From the NCBI GenBank assembly GCA_001910725.1, contig MJGA01000042.1:1-64000 (forward strand): a DNA stretch of 64,000 nt, in the 5' to 3' direction. Numbering within the stretch: the stretch's first letter is position 1; the number at the start of each line of letters is the position of its first letter. The notes under the pieces are model-generated. The model made no database searches and was not told the origin of the DNA. It was given only the letters and a program-made list of their open reading frames with translations. Both the position numbers and the translations under genes were made by a program. This DNA is from Phanerodontia chrysosporium (lineage: Eukaryota; Basidiomycota; Agaricomycetes; Polyporales; Phanerochaetaceae). Shown piece by piece: positions 1 to 8,804 of this stretch.

Positions 1-301
1 CAACATATGTACGTCTCTTCTTTCATTGTCAATAGAAGAGCCGTGCCTCCGCAACAAGGCACGCCATCACGGTCATCCGGTTTGATAGTTCGCAACATTG
101 TCGCTCCCCTAAGTTGATGCGAGAGGACCGAAGACGTGCGGTCCCTCTACCAACCCACCATCACTGCTGATAGCGCACCTACGATAGCTCCCCTGTCTCC
201 AACGCAAGAATTTCACAATCCCAGCACTCGATATGGCATCCGCTGCATCCTACAAATAGCCCAACACTCTCTGCGTAACAGGCAACCGCAAGCCTGAAAC
301 C

Positions 302-469
302 ATGAAGCTCGCTTTGCTCGCACTCGTCGCATTCATGGGCAGCGTCTCTGCCGGCGTCGCCATCGTCTGCCCGACGCCCGCCGTCTGCGAGGCGTTCTTC
401 GCCTCGCCCACCGGCCCGATCCCCGAGGGCTGCATCAACTGCCCGTCGCCCGGCCCCACTTTGCGTTGA
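302..469 (+). CDS. small secreted cysteine-containing peptide, 55 aa
   Basis: A short intronless gene starts at ATG 302 and stops at TGA 467-469. The first 17 residues (MKLALLALVAFMGSVSA) form a clean signal peptide, so the mature product would be about 38 residues. It has four cysteines, in CPTPAVC and CINC, and is otherwise rich in Pro, Gly and Ala. A weak TATA-like TACAAATA lies at 251-258, about 50 nt upstream, the same spacing as in the other tiny secreted-peptide genes here. I do not recognise a family. The balanced GC-rich codons and the signal peptide support a real gene; its small size keeps confidence moderate. It has no CaaX end, so it is not a pheromone precursor. Confidence 0.5.
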   Translation: MKLALLALVAFMGSVSAGVAIVCPTPAVCEAFFASPTGPIPEGCINCPSPGPTLR

Positions 470-1354
470 CGGTGCGCCCACCGTTGTGAATCGACTTGTT
501 GAGTCCCGTACTCAACGCACTCTTCACAGGAATGAGACGTGTCATTGCAGATCTGCCCATGGGGGAGGGAAGGTTGTTGAGACGACCCCTGAAGGACGTG
601 GTCTCGCTCAGGGTCCCTTCTTGCGTTTGACGGGTAATTCTATGTGTCCGCGCCTCTCAAAGTGTCTATGCTTGCGCTTCAAGACAGCCCGTCCGCTCAC
701 GACATGACATTGCGGTAACCATCTCTGAGGCGAGGTCCGCAGCCCGGAGATCGTATCACCCGACAATGACGGGGGTGCGCACGACGGTCGCATGCCCGTC
801 TCCTGTGCGCGAGGCCTAGCGACGTGCTATCGGGCTTTAGTTACGACTGCTATCGTTTGGGGCTGTCGTCCCGATGACCAATCCCAGCCGCTGCGCCTAT
901 CATGCCAACAGCCTACTGCACCAATCCGAGATCATGCACCGGTCGAACCCGGTCTCAAGCGTGCCAACGCAGAGCGATGTACGAGTTGGCACTCTTCGTC
1001 TGGCCCGCACAGCCTTACGTCTCCGAGGAAGCTCTCAGGCCGCCACAGCGCCTGGCTCATATCGGACTCGGGCATGACGGGCGACACATGACAAGTAGGG
1101 TGCTCCACGTCGTGCTGTTTTCCCCGCCGCAAGCTGTGCGAAGCCCGACGTCTGCGGGCAACATTGATATCAGAGTTTGGCGTGGGATACTGTTCATGTG
1201 GTGCGTGAGCTTCCACTTCGGTGTGCTATGCTCATTGCCAATTCCGCGATGCATACACCGGCGAACGCCTAGGTGCACGAACATGTGAACACTCCTGCAC
1301 CTATAAAGAGAGGCGTGCGGTGACACCGGCTTTCACACCCAGTTTCACTCCAGC
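470..1354. other. intergenic, no gene recognised
   Basis: About 0.9 kb between two tiny secreted-peptide genes. Only short open frames occur, none with codon bias, a splice pattern or a recognisable domain. The right end holds the TATA box of the next gene. Confidence 0.5.
1302..1307 (+). promoter_or_regulatory. TATA box (TATAAA) of the 40-aa peptide gene
   Basis: A perfect TATAAA sits 53 nt upstream of ATG 1355, leaving a predicted 5' UTR of about 20-25 nt. The same layout (TATAAA 44-63 nt before the ATG) recurs at 3346, 31674 and 47503. Confidence 0.6.
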
Positions 1355-1477
1355 ATGCAACTCTCACTCAGGCTTGCGGTTGTGCTCGTCGTCTTCGCCG
1401 CTACCCAAGTCGTTTCCGTGTCTATCCTGCCCCCTGGTTGCACAAACAATGCGCAATCGCCACGCTGTGGAGGATAA
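1355..1477 (+). CDS. very small secreted peptide, 40 aa
   Basis: ATG 1355 to TAA 1475-1477. The N-terminus is a hydrophobic signal peptide (MQLSLRLAVVLVVFAATQVV, likely cleaved near VSVS), leaving a mature tail of only about 18-20 residues with two cysteines (PPGC and PRCGG). Support comes from the signal peptide and the well-placed TATAAA. The two cysteines could form one disulfide loop. No known family is recognised. The small size means chance cannot be excluded, but the promoter and leader together make it credible. Confidence 0.45.
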   Translation: MQLSLRLAVVLVVFAATQVVSVSILPPGCTNNAQSPRCGG

Positions 1478-2282
1478 CGGCCGATAGGTGAGAGGGTAAG
1501 TTAGACCATGCGCCGAACCACATGATCCTGCTGCAAAGGTCCCCCCTGATCCCTGATGCATATTGTAGGGATTTGGACGGCGGTGTGTGTTACAGAGGTT
1601 AACGAGAGACCAATGTTCACATTATACAAAGTCCCTCCTCGTCCCTAGGACACTGAAGAACTCGATATGACGGCCTGGCTCGCGGTGAAGGAGGTAAGTC
1701 ATCGACCGTATCATCAGGACCTGTCCTCTGAAGTATTCATCTTGTATATAGGGCATGTATTGCGCGGAATCTGATTATTATATGCCTATTTGTCCCATAC
1801 AATGATTTCTTGCGCGGTGTGACGTGTCTTGAATCGAGCGTGAGGCGTGCATTTGTGGCGTACAAAAGCGCAAAGTTGCGCCCGTCTGATGTGAGGCGGT
1901 CCCCTGGGTGTTGGCCGACTCCCAGCTTTCCCCCCGTCGGCGACATGCGCTTTCTGTTATCCTATGGCCAGGATCATTCTGGAAAACACACACAGTGGCT
2001 GCGACAGACGACAGAATAGCAATGTTATCTCAGATACGCTGTGAAAACACATCCTTGTTCTTGGAAGACGGCCTGTATCAATCCACAATGTTCGCTGTCG
2101 GATGCTAGCTTTCAGATGACACGCCTGGTTTTGCGCAAGGCTCTACGACAAGATGAGAGGTCAACGAGTTCGTCGCATAGAAAGGTTGGATGGAAATGGA
2201 GCCAAAGGGTGCAGGGCCACACTGGGCACGGAATGCACTCCCCATGCGCAAGGGTGAAGGAACGCACGCTGGCGCCATCAAT
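1478..2282. other. intergenic, no gene recognised
   Basis: About 0.8 kb of AT-richer DNA. I see no open frame with coding character, no TIR or LTR ends and no RNA gene. Confidence 0.45.
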
Positions 2283-2797
2283 TCAGCGACCATGCTACAC
2301 ATGACGAAACGCTCAACGAGACGAACCAGGAGATCTCTATGCCCAAGCAGCACACCTTTTATGCTGAGGCCTGATTTTCCGCCATCGAGGGGATGATGCA
2401 GGAGGCGATGTCTGCTGCGACGCGACTGCACGCATGCTCGCGTCGCTCGGATCTTGCCGGAGGCTCCCGTTTAAGCAAGTAGGGTTATTGGCGCTTAGGC
2501 CTTCTTTCCGAGCCACAGCTGGCTCGCGGCACACGACAGCAAGGCCTTTCGCGCCAGCACCTCCGCTCACCACCAACTACCCGTAGGATATGCTCTAAAG
2601 TCATTAAACTTGAGTTTGATCATCCTCTACCAGGAAGAATCAGGATTCGCATGACATGTCGCTCTCCGGACACTCCGCAAGCGTTCAGATTCGTCGGTGC
2701 TACACCACAGAGCTCCGTCACTCCCTGAGGCTCGAAGACGCAATCTCGCCTCATTGAAAGTTCTGTCCTTGCTTTCGAGCCCTCCGTTCATATCTCA

Positions 2798-2998
2798 ATG
2801 AAACGTGAGTGCTGCAGCAGTTGCAATTCTCACCGCACTCACCCCTGCATCGACAGCTTGCTCATTTCCCAAGTCGAGGCTCCTCCAGGTCTTGCATTTG
2901 CAAACCTTTGCTGCGAACCACGACCCCATAATGGTTGTGTGCAGGTACCACCCGTACTCTGCGCCTATCGCCGCGGGAACCCCGTTGACAGTCCATGA
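2798..2998 (+). CDS. possible Cys-rich 66-aa protein in the duplicated segment
   Basis: ATG 2798 to TGA 2996-2998 encodes 66 residues with eight cysteines (CCSSC near the start, a CC pair mid-protein). There is no signal peptide. The duplicate at 47858-48058 has the same length without indels and three mild substitutions (Ile to Val twice, Asn to Thr), against two synonymous changes, a ratio that does not show purifying selection. An alternative frame starting with GTG at 2805 looks more like a signal peptide and would indicate a decayed gene. A real product is uncertain. Confidence 0.2.
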   Translation: MKRECCSSCNSHRTHPCIDSLLISQVEAPPGLAFANLCCEPRPHNGCVQVPPVLCAYRRGNPVDSP

Positions 2999-3345
2999 GA
3001 GCCAGGAACGCCACAGAGCTGCCACGAGTATGAACGCCTTGTTGTCGTCCTTAAGCGTCCTTTTGCGGGCAGTGCACTCGCTCTGGACCGCTCTGGCGGA
3101 GTTGCGCCACTGCTGCGCTGACGGATATGGTGCAGGACTGTTGGGCCGGTGTCACGTCTTGACGATTCGCTGTGGGAGCATTACCACGTCGGGTACGTCG
3201 TCTTCCACCTCTGGCCAAGCACAATCGCCTCACGCAGTAACAGGACCGCATGTAGGTGCTATCTCAACGGGTGCCTCATCGGCCAGGGCAGACGATGGGT
3301 GCACAAAGTCGACGTCCTGAAAGGCGCCGTGCAAGAGTCGCCGCC

Positions 3346-3351
3346 TATAAA
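3346..3351 (+). promoter_or_regulatory. TATA box of the MKLI peptide gene, copy 1
   Basis: TATAAA 63 nt upstream of ATG 3409. The same box is conserved at the mirrored position in the duplicate (47503-47508, minus strand). Confidence 0.6.
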
Positions 3352-3408
3352 GCACAGCGACGAGGCTCGAGGAAGGCCAGACACAGAAACACACAAGCCA
3401 AGCTCAAG

Positions 3409-3558
3409 ATGAAGCTCATTACCTGTGCCTGCGTTGCCGTCTTCTGCGCCGCTCAAGTCGCTCTTGCGATCCCTACCCCTCCCACAGGCGTCGTTCGAGT
3501 TCCACTCCCTACCCCCGAGCCCGACAAGTTTCCGCCTATCACGATTGTCATTGGTTGA
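3409..3558 (+). CDS. MKLI-family small secreted peptide, 49 aa
   Basis: Intronless gene, ATG 3409 to TGA 3556-3558. Residues 1-20 are a signal peptide (MKLITCACVAVFCAAQVALA, cleavage after ALA). The mature 29 residues are Pro-rich, with TPP and PTPEPD, and end in PPITIVIG. A near-identical duplicate lies at 47296-47445 and a diverged third member at 31445-31630, sharing the signal peptide and the terminal PPITI motif. Conservation of both ends across a diverged paralogue argues for a real gene family. The mature peptide has no cysteine. Function is unknown; a secreted effector or surface peptide is only an inference. Confidence 0.65.
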   Translation: MKLITCACVAVFCAAQVALAIPTPPTGVVRVPLPTPEPDKFPPITIVIG

Positions 3559-3810
3559 CATGAAGCAATTGTCACATGGTATGCACATCACACTGCTCTT
3601 CGACTGATGAAATGTCCGATCTGACCCTCATTCCTCTTTGACAAGGTGTATGACCGTCGGAGGAGGATGTCTTCGAAGGAATATATCAGTTGGACGTCGC
3701 TGGAGTGGTGTAGGGCTGCCAGTGCTTGAGAATGCCATCCCAATGCACATGTCTAGCCGCTCATTCTCTCACGTACGGGCTTCGCTGCGTGCTGAATTAC
3801 ACTTCAACTG

Positions 3811-5467
3811 CCTTGAAACGCGTTCAGACGACGGCAAATAAACCGAGCGGCTATGCCGTGTGACTGATTGCTCTCCTGCGAGCCAAGGCCTGAGGTTGGC
3901 GAACCAGGGGGTCTAGATCCGCCATCGGCGATCCTGCGAGAAGAATGCGCATAATCTGTAATTCGTCCTACAGAGCGCGCCGATAAGGCGTGAGGAATCC
4001 ATACCTGTCGGTCGCACAAGAGTGGGCTTATTGGGCTTCCTCTGAAACCGTGGGGTTGTTCGCACACTGCCAGGGCAAGGCCATTGTCAGACGAGCTGCC
4101 TGAAAATATCCCGCGCACATGCATCTTCTCATCTGATATCTCATTGCAGCACCTCTGGCAGCGGCCCGATGGCGCAACGGATTTACCCAGAGCGGTATTA
4201 CACCGTAACAATGCGCATTGTTCAGAGTAGCACATGGATCAATGCCTCGTTGGTCGCTCCCGGGATGCAGGTCTGAGGCGGTAGTCTCCGGCGGTCTCGC
4301 GGTTGTTAGAGACACGGCTGCAAGAACAACATACACACCTTCAGTTCCAGGACTGGGTACGATGGCCCGCGACAGTGACAGCGTTCGCCGCCTCCAAAGT
4401 TCTAGCGTTCTGGCAAGCCTTAATGCATCATCCACATATGCGTTAAACACACACGGCAGAATACGCACCAAAGTCGCCGTAGCCACATCATTGATGGCGG
4501 CCCGCGAGGGAGTCTGACGGCTCTAGGTCGTCGTGTCCACTAGCTTCACAAGTGCGGTCGACCGTGCATGGCGCCCTGTGCAATAGCCGTATGCGTGAGC
4601 ATATAGAGCTTCGCAGAGAGTGTCACAGTGCTTAGTTTGACGATCGGATTCTAATAGTACGTGTGCACAGTGTTCGCCCCGGGCAATACTGTGGGTGTGG
4701 GTTGAGAATAAAGTGCTCACGTCGTCAGACTCAGCTCGGATTTGCATAACTTCGTTGGTCAACCATCCTTAACTGCGTTTCAGGGGGCATACTCGGGCAT
4801 AGAGTTGCAATAGTAGTGCTTGAACTCTGCGATGCTCGATCTGCGTCCGTCCAGGCGCGCAAGGTTCGTCCATCATCGGTAACTTCTGCTAAGCGGCTGC
4901 GCAGACGCATCCGTTCGCCCTCACGTTAGAAGCAGGTAACCGCAACGAAAAAAAAAACAGGGCTCAACGATATCGTCGTTGCTTGTCGGAGTGCAGTGCA
5001 CCCACCGAGGCTCTCAACCTCAGCGGCCTGTTAGCTGCTGCTTTGACGTACGGGCTGGACGGTGCATATATCGCGGGCATACCAGTGAAATAAAAACGCT
5101 AGGCGAGCGCGTATTATTTTATGCCACGTCGCGGATGGCGCAGGAGCCAGTACCATCGTCGATGGCGTACGGTTCAAAGCATTGGGCCTCTGCTCTGCCA
5201 GCGATTCCCATGTACGTGGCTCGGATCTTGCCGAGTTTGCCAATATCTCCTGTTTAGGAAAGTAGAGTCGTTGGCGCCCCTCCTACCCGGGCCTTCCCTC
5301 GGAAACAGCGCACGGTCTCCTCGATTGATGCCCTGTGTCAGTCTCAGGGCACTGGACTGATTGGTCGTGGTTTAAGAATGGAATTGAGGTAGTCAATTGC
5401 TGTTAGGCGCATTTCTGCTCCACTTCGCGCACCGCATACGTTGTCAATTCCGGTTTCGAGTCACAAG
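3811..5467. other. intergenic, no gene recognised
   Basis: About 1.65 kb with only short uninformative open frames. It contains a poly-A run of about ten at 4948 and a degenerate third copy (5216-5330) of the repeat core seen at 2446-2560. The right end is the target-site duplication of the gypsy element. Confidence 0.45.
5216..5330 (+). repeat. degenerate copy of the 2446-2560 repeat core
   Basis: Blocks such as GCTCGGATCTTGCCG, the CTCCTGTTTAGG...AAGTAG...TTGGCGC stretch and GGCCTTCCCTCGG align in order with 2446-2530 and its duplicate near 48350-48430. Similarity is patchy, so this is an old third member of the repeat. Confidence 0.45.
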
Positions 5468-5472
5468 GAGAG

Positions 5473-6072
5473 TGTCACAGTTTTTCGTCTCAACCCTTAG
5501 GGTTAGGGGCAGCAGGTGACAAAAGCGATTACTCCGAACTGTGACATGCAGAAGCGCTGGAGTGACAGCCCTAGGCTCGGGGCTGGTCACGTGATACGGC
5601 GGTCACGTGATGCGCACACGTGCGGTATCCCAGGGTCACATGGTCGAAGGTCTAGAAGCAGGCAAGGGTCTGGAAGCGCCGAGACACTCCGGAATGGACT
5701 AGAAAGCCCTGGAGGTCTCTGGACAGGTCCGGACAGTGCTGGAACGTTCTGGAGGTTTCTGGGACATCGTAGGAACATTTAGGAACGTGTAGGAGAATGT
5801 AGGAATGCCTGTAGGGCACTAGCCAATAGCGTAGTAGGTATTAGATAGCTAGGACCCTGAACACCGGTCCCTGGGGACCTGGTGCACATGTATATAAACC
5901 CTGAGGGCTGGGGGTGCCTCCCCAGCTTCAATCTCATCGCATCTCACCTCTCTAGGCTCTATACCTCGTCTTCGAGCTTGGCTACACCCTTTGTAGTCCA
6001 AGTAAACCTTTGCCAGTGAGTATTGCTGGTTGGTTTGGTGTATAGGCGCTAGGGCAGCGCATTTTTGTGATA
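5473..6072 (+). repeat. 5' LTR of gypsy copy A (600 bp)
   Basis: Begins TGTCACAG and ends TTGTGATA, an imperfect terminal inverted repeat. A TATATAA box is at 5891-5897. The first bases include two telomere-like TTAGGG units (near 5497-5508), probably by chance. Confidence 0.95.
5588..5897 (+). promoter_or_regulatory. LTR U3 promoter: CACGTG boxes, heat-shock-like elements, TATA box
   Basis: Three CACGTG palindromes lie at 5588, 5604 and 5617. A GAA-nn-TTC-nn-GAG block at 5742-5754 fits a heat-shock-factor element, surrounded by many TCTGGA/TCCGGA units and a roughly 10-bp-periodic GTAGGAA series at 5768-5807. TATATAA is at 5891-5897 and predicts a start near 5924. Stress control is an inference from motifs only. 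Confidence 0.5.
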
Positions 6073-6074
6073 GA

Positions 6075-6085
6075 AGATTGAAGCT
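6075..6085 (+). other. self-priming primer-binding site, copy A
   Basis: AGATTGAAGCT, 2 nt after the LTR, is an exact reverse complement of AGCTTCAATCT at 5924-5934, which sits 33 nt after the TATA box where the transcript should start. Complementarity stops exactly at 11 nt on both sides. This is the arrangement known for Tf1/sushi elements, where the mRNA 5' end folds back as primer. The 2-nt gap fits integrase end trimming. No tRNA match is needed. Confidence 0.8.
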
Positions 6086-6378
6086 AGCCAACCTACTCCA
6101 CCTTTGGTGGCCTAGGTTATTGCTTTGGGTTCTGGGGGCTTGTTTGAACAAGTGCTTTTGCGCTTTGTTCAGTTTTCTGCCGATCCACAGGCGTAAGTGG
6201 GCACTATAGTACCTTTTTAGGTACAGACAGGGGAACGTGGTGTAACCCACCTCAGAGGGCTTTGCCTGCGGACGAGTAACCCCTGTTGTAGTGCTGGACT
6301 AAGGGTGTAATACCCTGTCCAACCAGTTTTAGCTGTGTGGCGTGGAAACCCACAGTAATACCCCTTTCTCTTCGTTGA

Positions 6379-7194
6379 GGGTTGGCTGGCAGGAAAGCCT
6401 TGCGCTTTGCCTGTGTGGAGAAGTTTTCTGGCTTGTGTACACAGGCTGACCCGTGTTTACCAGTGCCTAAAGCTGCTAAGAACCGTTTTGTCCTTGCTAA
6501 GGACGAGAGCTCTGGCAAACCCTTGCTTGAGCGCATCAAGATCTCGAACCTTCACCGCTTCAAAGACGTTGGGAAGCCGCGCCCTGCGTACAAACCTCGC
6601 ACTACACCCTACACCCCTGTCCCTGGTCGTCGTGAAAGGCTTGCTCGTGAAGCAGACTTGAACGACTTCAAGCACCAGCTTCAGCTCGAAGACTATCGCA
6701 ACGAACAGCGCAAGCGCCGCCTACTCGATCGCATCGCGAACGCCCCTCCCCCTCTCCCCCTCATCGAGCGTATTGAACCTCCCCCTACTCCCCCTATCGA
6801 AGTCAAACCCATTCCCAAGGACCTTCGCTTCCACACCAACACTCAGGTCCATCAGCTGCGCGACTACGGACGAAAGTTCAACGGCGCCCTTAACCACTTG
6901 GGTCCGTTCTTTCAGAAGCTAGACGAGCAGCGTTTTCGAGTTGGGTTGACTGAACACGAGCTCTACATCTTGGGCTTGTTCAAGGAGAGGTTCGACAACA
7001 TTCGCAAACACCTTCAGACCATCGTCGAGACGAAGGAGTACACCACGAGGGAGTGGAAGAAGATTTCGAGGGATTTGAAGAAGGCAGGCGCACATAGCTT
7101 CGCTGAGCTTAAGCCCCGCTTCACTGAGCATTGCAGGGAGCTGATTCAGGAGTTGGGTGAAGATTGGTTGTTTTTGGAGAAGAACCTCGATTAG
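6379..7194 (+). CDS. Met-less accessory ORF upstream of gag, about 270 aa
   Basis: An open frame runs from the codon after the TGA at 6376-6378 to TAG 7192-7194. It shows coding character: strong C/T preference at third positions, Pro-rich middle (PPPLPLIE, PPPTPPIE), and charged helical segments at both sides. It contains no Met codon, and no ATG occurs in any frame from the predicted transcript start (5924) to the gag ATG at 7224. It must start at a near-cognate codon (TTG 6382, GTG or CTG codons downstream) or be made by an unknown route. Splicing inside the leader cannot easily supply an ATG because none exists there. No domain is recognised. The same ORF is in copy B. Confidence 0.6.
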   Translation, partial: GLAGRKALRFACVEKFSGLCTQADPCLPVPKAAKNRFVLAKDESSGKPLLERIKISNLHRFKDVGKPRPAYKPRTTPYTPVPGRRERLAREADLNDFKHQLQLEDYRNEQRKRRLLDRIANAPPPLPLIERIEPPPTPPIEVKPIPKDLRFHTNTQVHQLRDYGRKFNGALNHLGPFFQKLDEQRFRVGLTEHELYILGLFKERFDNIRKHLQTIVETKEYTTREWKKISRDLKKAGAHSFAELKPRFTEHCRELIQELGEDWLFLEKNLD

Positions 7195-7223
7195 TTTTTG
7201 TATCTGCGCGTTTTTGAATCAAG

Positions 7224-8804
7224 ATGTCGCTCAATTCAAATCCTGTTGACTTTGGTTTGCGTTCTGCTTCGAGTTCAAGTGGCATGGACCCTTGGGGAGC
7301 GTTAGAACTTGGCTCTATGGCTGAGGGAGGCCCTACCCCAGTTTTGGCCGCTGCGCCGCTTTCGACCTCTTACGAAGAGTACAGCCAGTCATGGGTACAA
7401 GCCGCTCAGGAAGGACTGACTCCTGGCGACTTTAAGGCCCTCGTTGACAGCCTGGGTAACTGGGTAAAGGCTGAGATAGCTCAAGTAAGGTCGGAAATGG
7501 GTTCAGAAGTCCTTCGCTTGAAGGAGGCCCTTCGCAAACGCAAAACCGAGGCCAAAACACTTCAGGAGCAGATAGACACCCTTGAGCAGACTAGACAGCA
7601 CTTGTCTGCGCAGATAGCAGAGGCTCAGAACCAAAATCGTGTTTTGCAGAACGCTATGCAGGTGCTGAAGCAGGAGAACGAGAACTTGAAAGTGTTGGTT
7701 CAGCAAGGCACTAGTGGAGGCAACGTTGGGTTGTCTCAGTCTTTGTTCCCTACCATGAAGGAGCCTGACACCTTTAATGGTGATAAGGCTAGCAAGCTGG
7801 ATGACTGGCTCGAGTCGATGGCACTCTGGTTGCGCCACCGTGGCGTAATGGACGACGAAAAGAAGATAGAGACGGCGATGACTTACCTGCGAGGTTCAGC
7901 AAAGAAGGTCATGCAAGAATACTTCGACAAGGTGGCAGACTCCAAGCCCCTTGGTACTTGGACCAACTTTGTGAACGAACTCCAGAAAGGATTCCAACAG
8001 ACCGACAAGAAGGACAGGGCAAGGGCAGAGTTTGAGCAGCTTGTCAGCAAGAAAGGAACGAACGAGAAGACTTTTAACGAGTTTGCTGCTCGTTTCCGCT
8101 CGCTGGCTCGCCAAACTGGCTTCTCCAACGAAGAACTGTTGGTCAAAGCCTATGCCCATACCCCTCGTGCCGCCGCCGATGTACTGGCAGCCCGTGGTCG
8201 TGCTCAGTGGGCTACGACCTGGGATGGTTGGTTGAAGGATGTTCAGGAGATTCTGCAGGATCAACGTCTCTTGACGGGCACCGTACTCTCTGGACAGCCT
8301 CAGTCGTCGAAAGACCCTGACGATATGGATGTCGACGCCTTGAAGAAGGGCTCAGCCCAGGGCAAAGGCAAGACAGCCAAAGTTCAGAAGGTTGCCATGT
8401 CGTTCGAGGAGGCGAAGAAGAAAGGCTGCTGCGCTCAGTGTGGAGGCAAAGGCCACATCGCCAAGGAGTGTCCATCGAAGAAGAACAACTCAGGTTCTTC
8501 GACGTCGTCGAGTAAAACCACCAATGCACCGGTGGCCAGTTCGTCAAAGGCTTCGTCTTCAAAGGGAAAGGAGAAGGATAAGGGCTCTCGCCACACGAAG
8601 AACAGTGTGCGCGAGGTGTACGCCAGCGACTCGGAGAGATTCCAGGAGGTAGCCTCTGACGAGGAATCGAGCTCAGATAGCTCAGAAGAAGAAGATACCC
8701 CCAAGACCAAGCACAAGAAGAAGTCATCTTCGAAGGAGAAGGCGCAGAAGATTAACCGCGTGGTATTCTCAGACGATGAGGATTTTCTGCAGGGACCGAT
8801 GTAG
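7224..8804 (+). CDS. gag: Gag protein, 526 aa, copy A
   Basis: ATG 7224 is the first ATG of the predicted transcript. Residues about 75-165 form a long coiled coil. About 170-320 is the retrotransposon capsid domain (starting near KEPDTFNGD, with WLESMALWL and FAARFRSLARQTG). One CCHC zinc knuckle (CAQCGGKGHIAKEC) lies near residues 402-415, followed by a Ser/Lys-rich basic tail and an acidic Ser stretch. The product should assemble the virus-like particle and bind element RNA. It ends with ATG-TAG at 8799-8804; pol overlaps the last 25 nt in the -1 frame. Confidence 0.9.
   Translation: MSLNSNPVDFGLRSASSSSGMDPWGALELGSMAEGGPTPVLAAAPLSTSYEEYSQSWVQAAQEGLTPGDFKALVDSLGNWVKAEIAQVRSEMGSEVLRLKEALRKRKTEAKTLQEQIDTLEQTRQHLSAQIAEAQNQNRVLQNAMQVLKQENENLKVLVQQGTSGGNVGLSQSLFPTMKEPDTFNGDKASKLDDWLESMALWLRHRGVMDDEKKIETAMTYLRGSAKKVMQEYFDKVADSKPLGTWTNFVNELQKGFQQTDKKDRARAEFEQLVSKKGTNEKTFNEFAARFRSLARQTGFSNEELLVKAYAHTPRAAADVLAARGRAQWATTWDGWLKDVQEILQDQRLLTGTVLSGQPQSSKDPDDMDVDALKKGSAQGKGKTAKVQKVAMSFEEAKKKGCCAQCGGKGHIAKECPSKKNNSGSSTSSSKTTNAPVASSSKASSSKGKEKDKGSRHTKNSVREVYASDSERFQEVASDEESSSDSSEEEDTPKTKHKKKSSSKEKAQKINRVVFSDDEDFLQGPM

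Larger units (their letters stand above)
2283..3810 (+). repeat. segmental duplication copy 1 (inverted partner at 47050-48578)
   Basis: This stretch matches the reverse complement of 47050-48578. The match starts near AGCGACCATGCTACACATG. About 2330-2575 is nearly identical between copies, 2580-3560 is roughly 90-95 percent identical with small indels, and 3560-3810 is clearly more diverged. It contains one MKLI-type secreted-peptide gene (3409-3558) with its long upstream region, and a small Cys-rich open frame at 2798. It is not bounded by obvious transposon ends. Confidence 0.8.

Noticed and set aside
2337..2576. 79-codon minus-strand frame identical in both duplicated segments
   Set aside because: Its identity follows from the near-identical DNA core; the translation has no domain or signal peptide and there is no independent evidence of coding.
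5497..5508. Two TTAGGG units at the start of each gypsy LTR as a telomere link
   Set aside because: Only two units and they are part of every LTR copy; they give no evidence of a telomeric location or origin.
8212..8727. Long frames antisense to gag and pol in both gypsy copies
   Set aside because: They mirror sense codon bias and occur at identical places in A and B only because the copies are near-identical; no domain is encoded.
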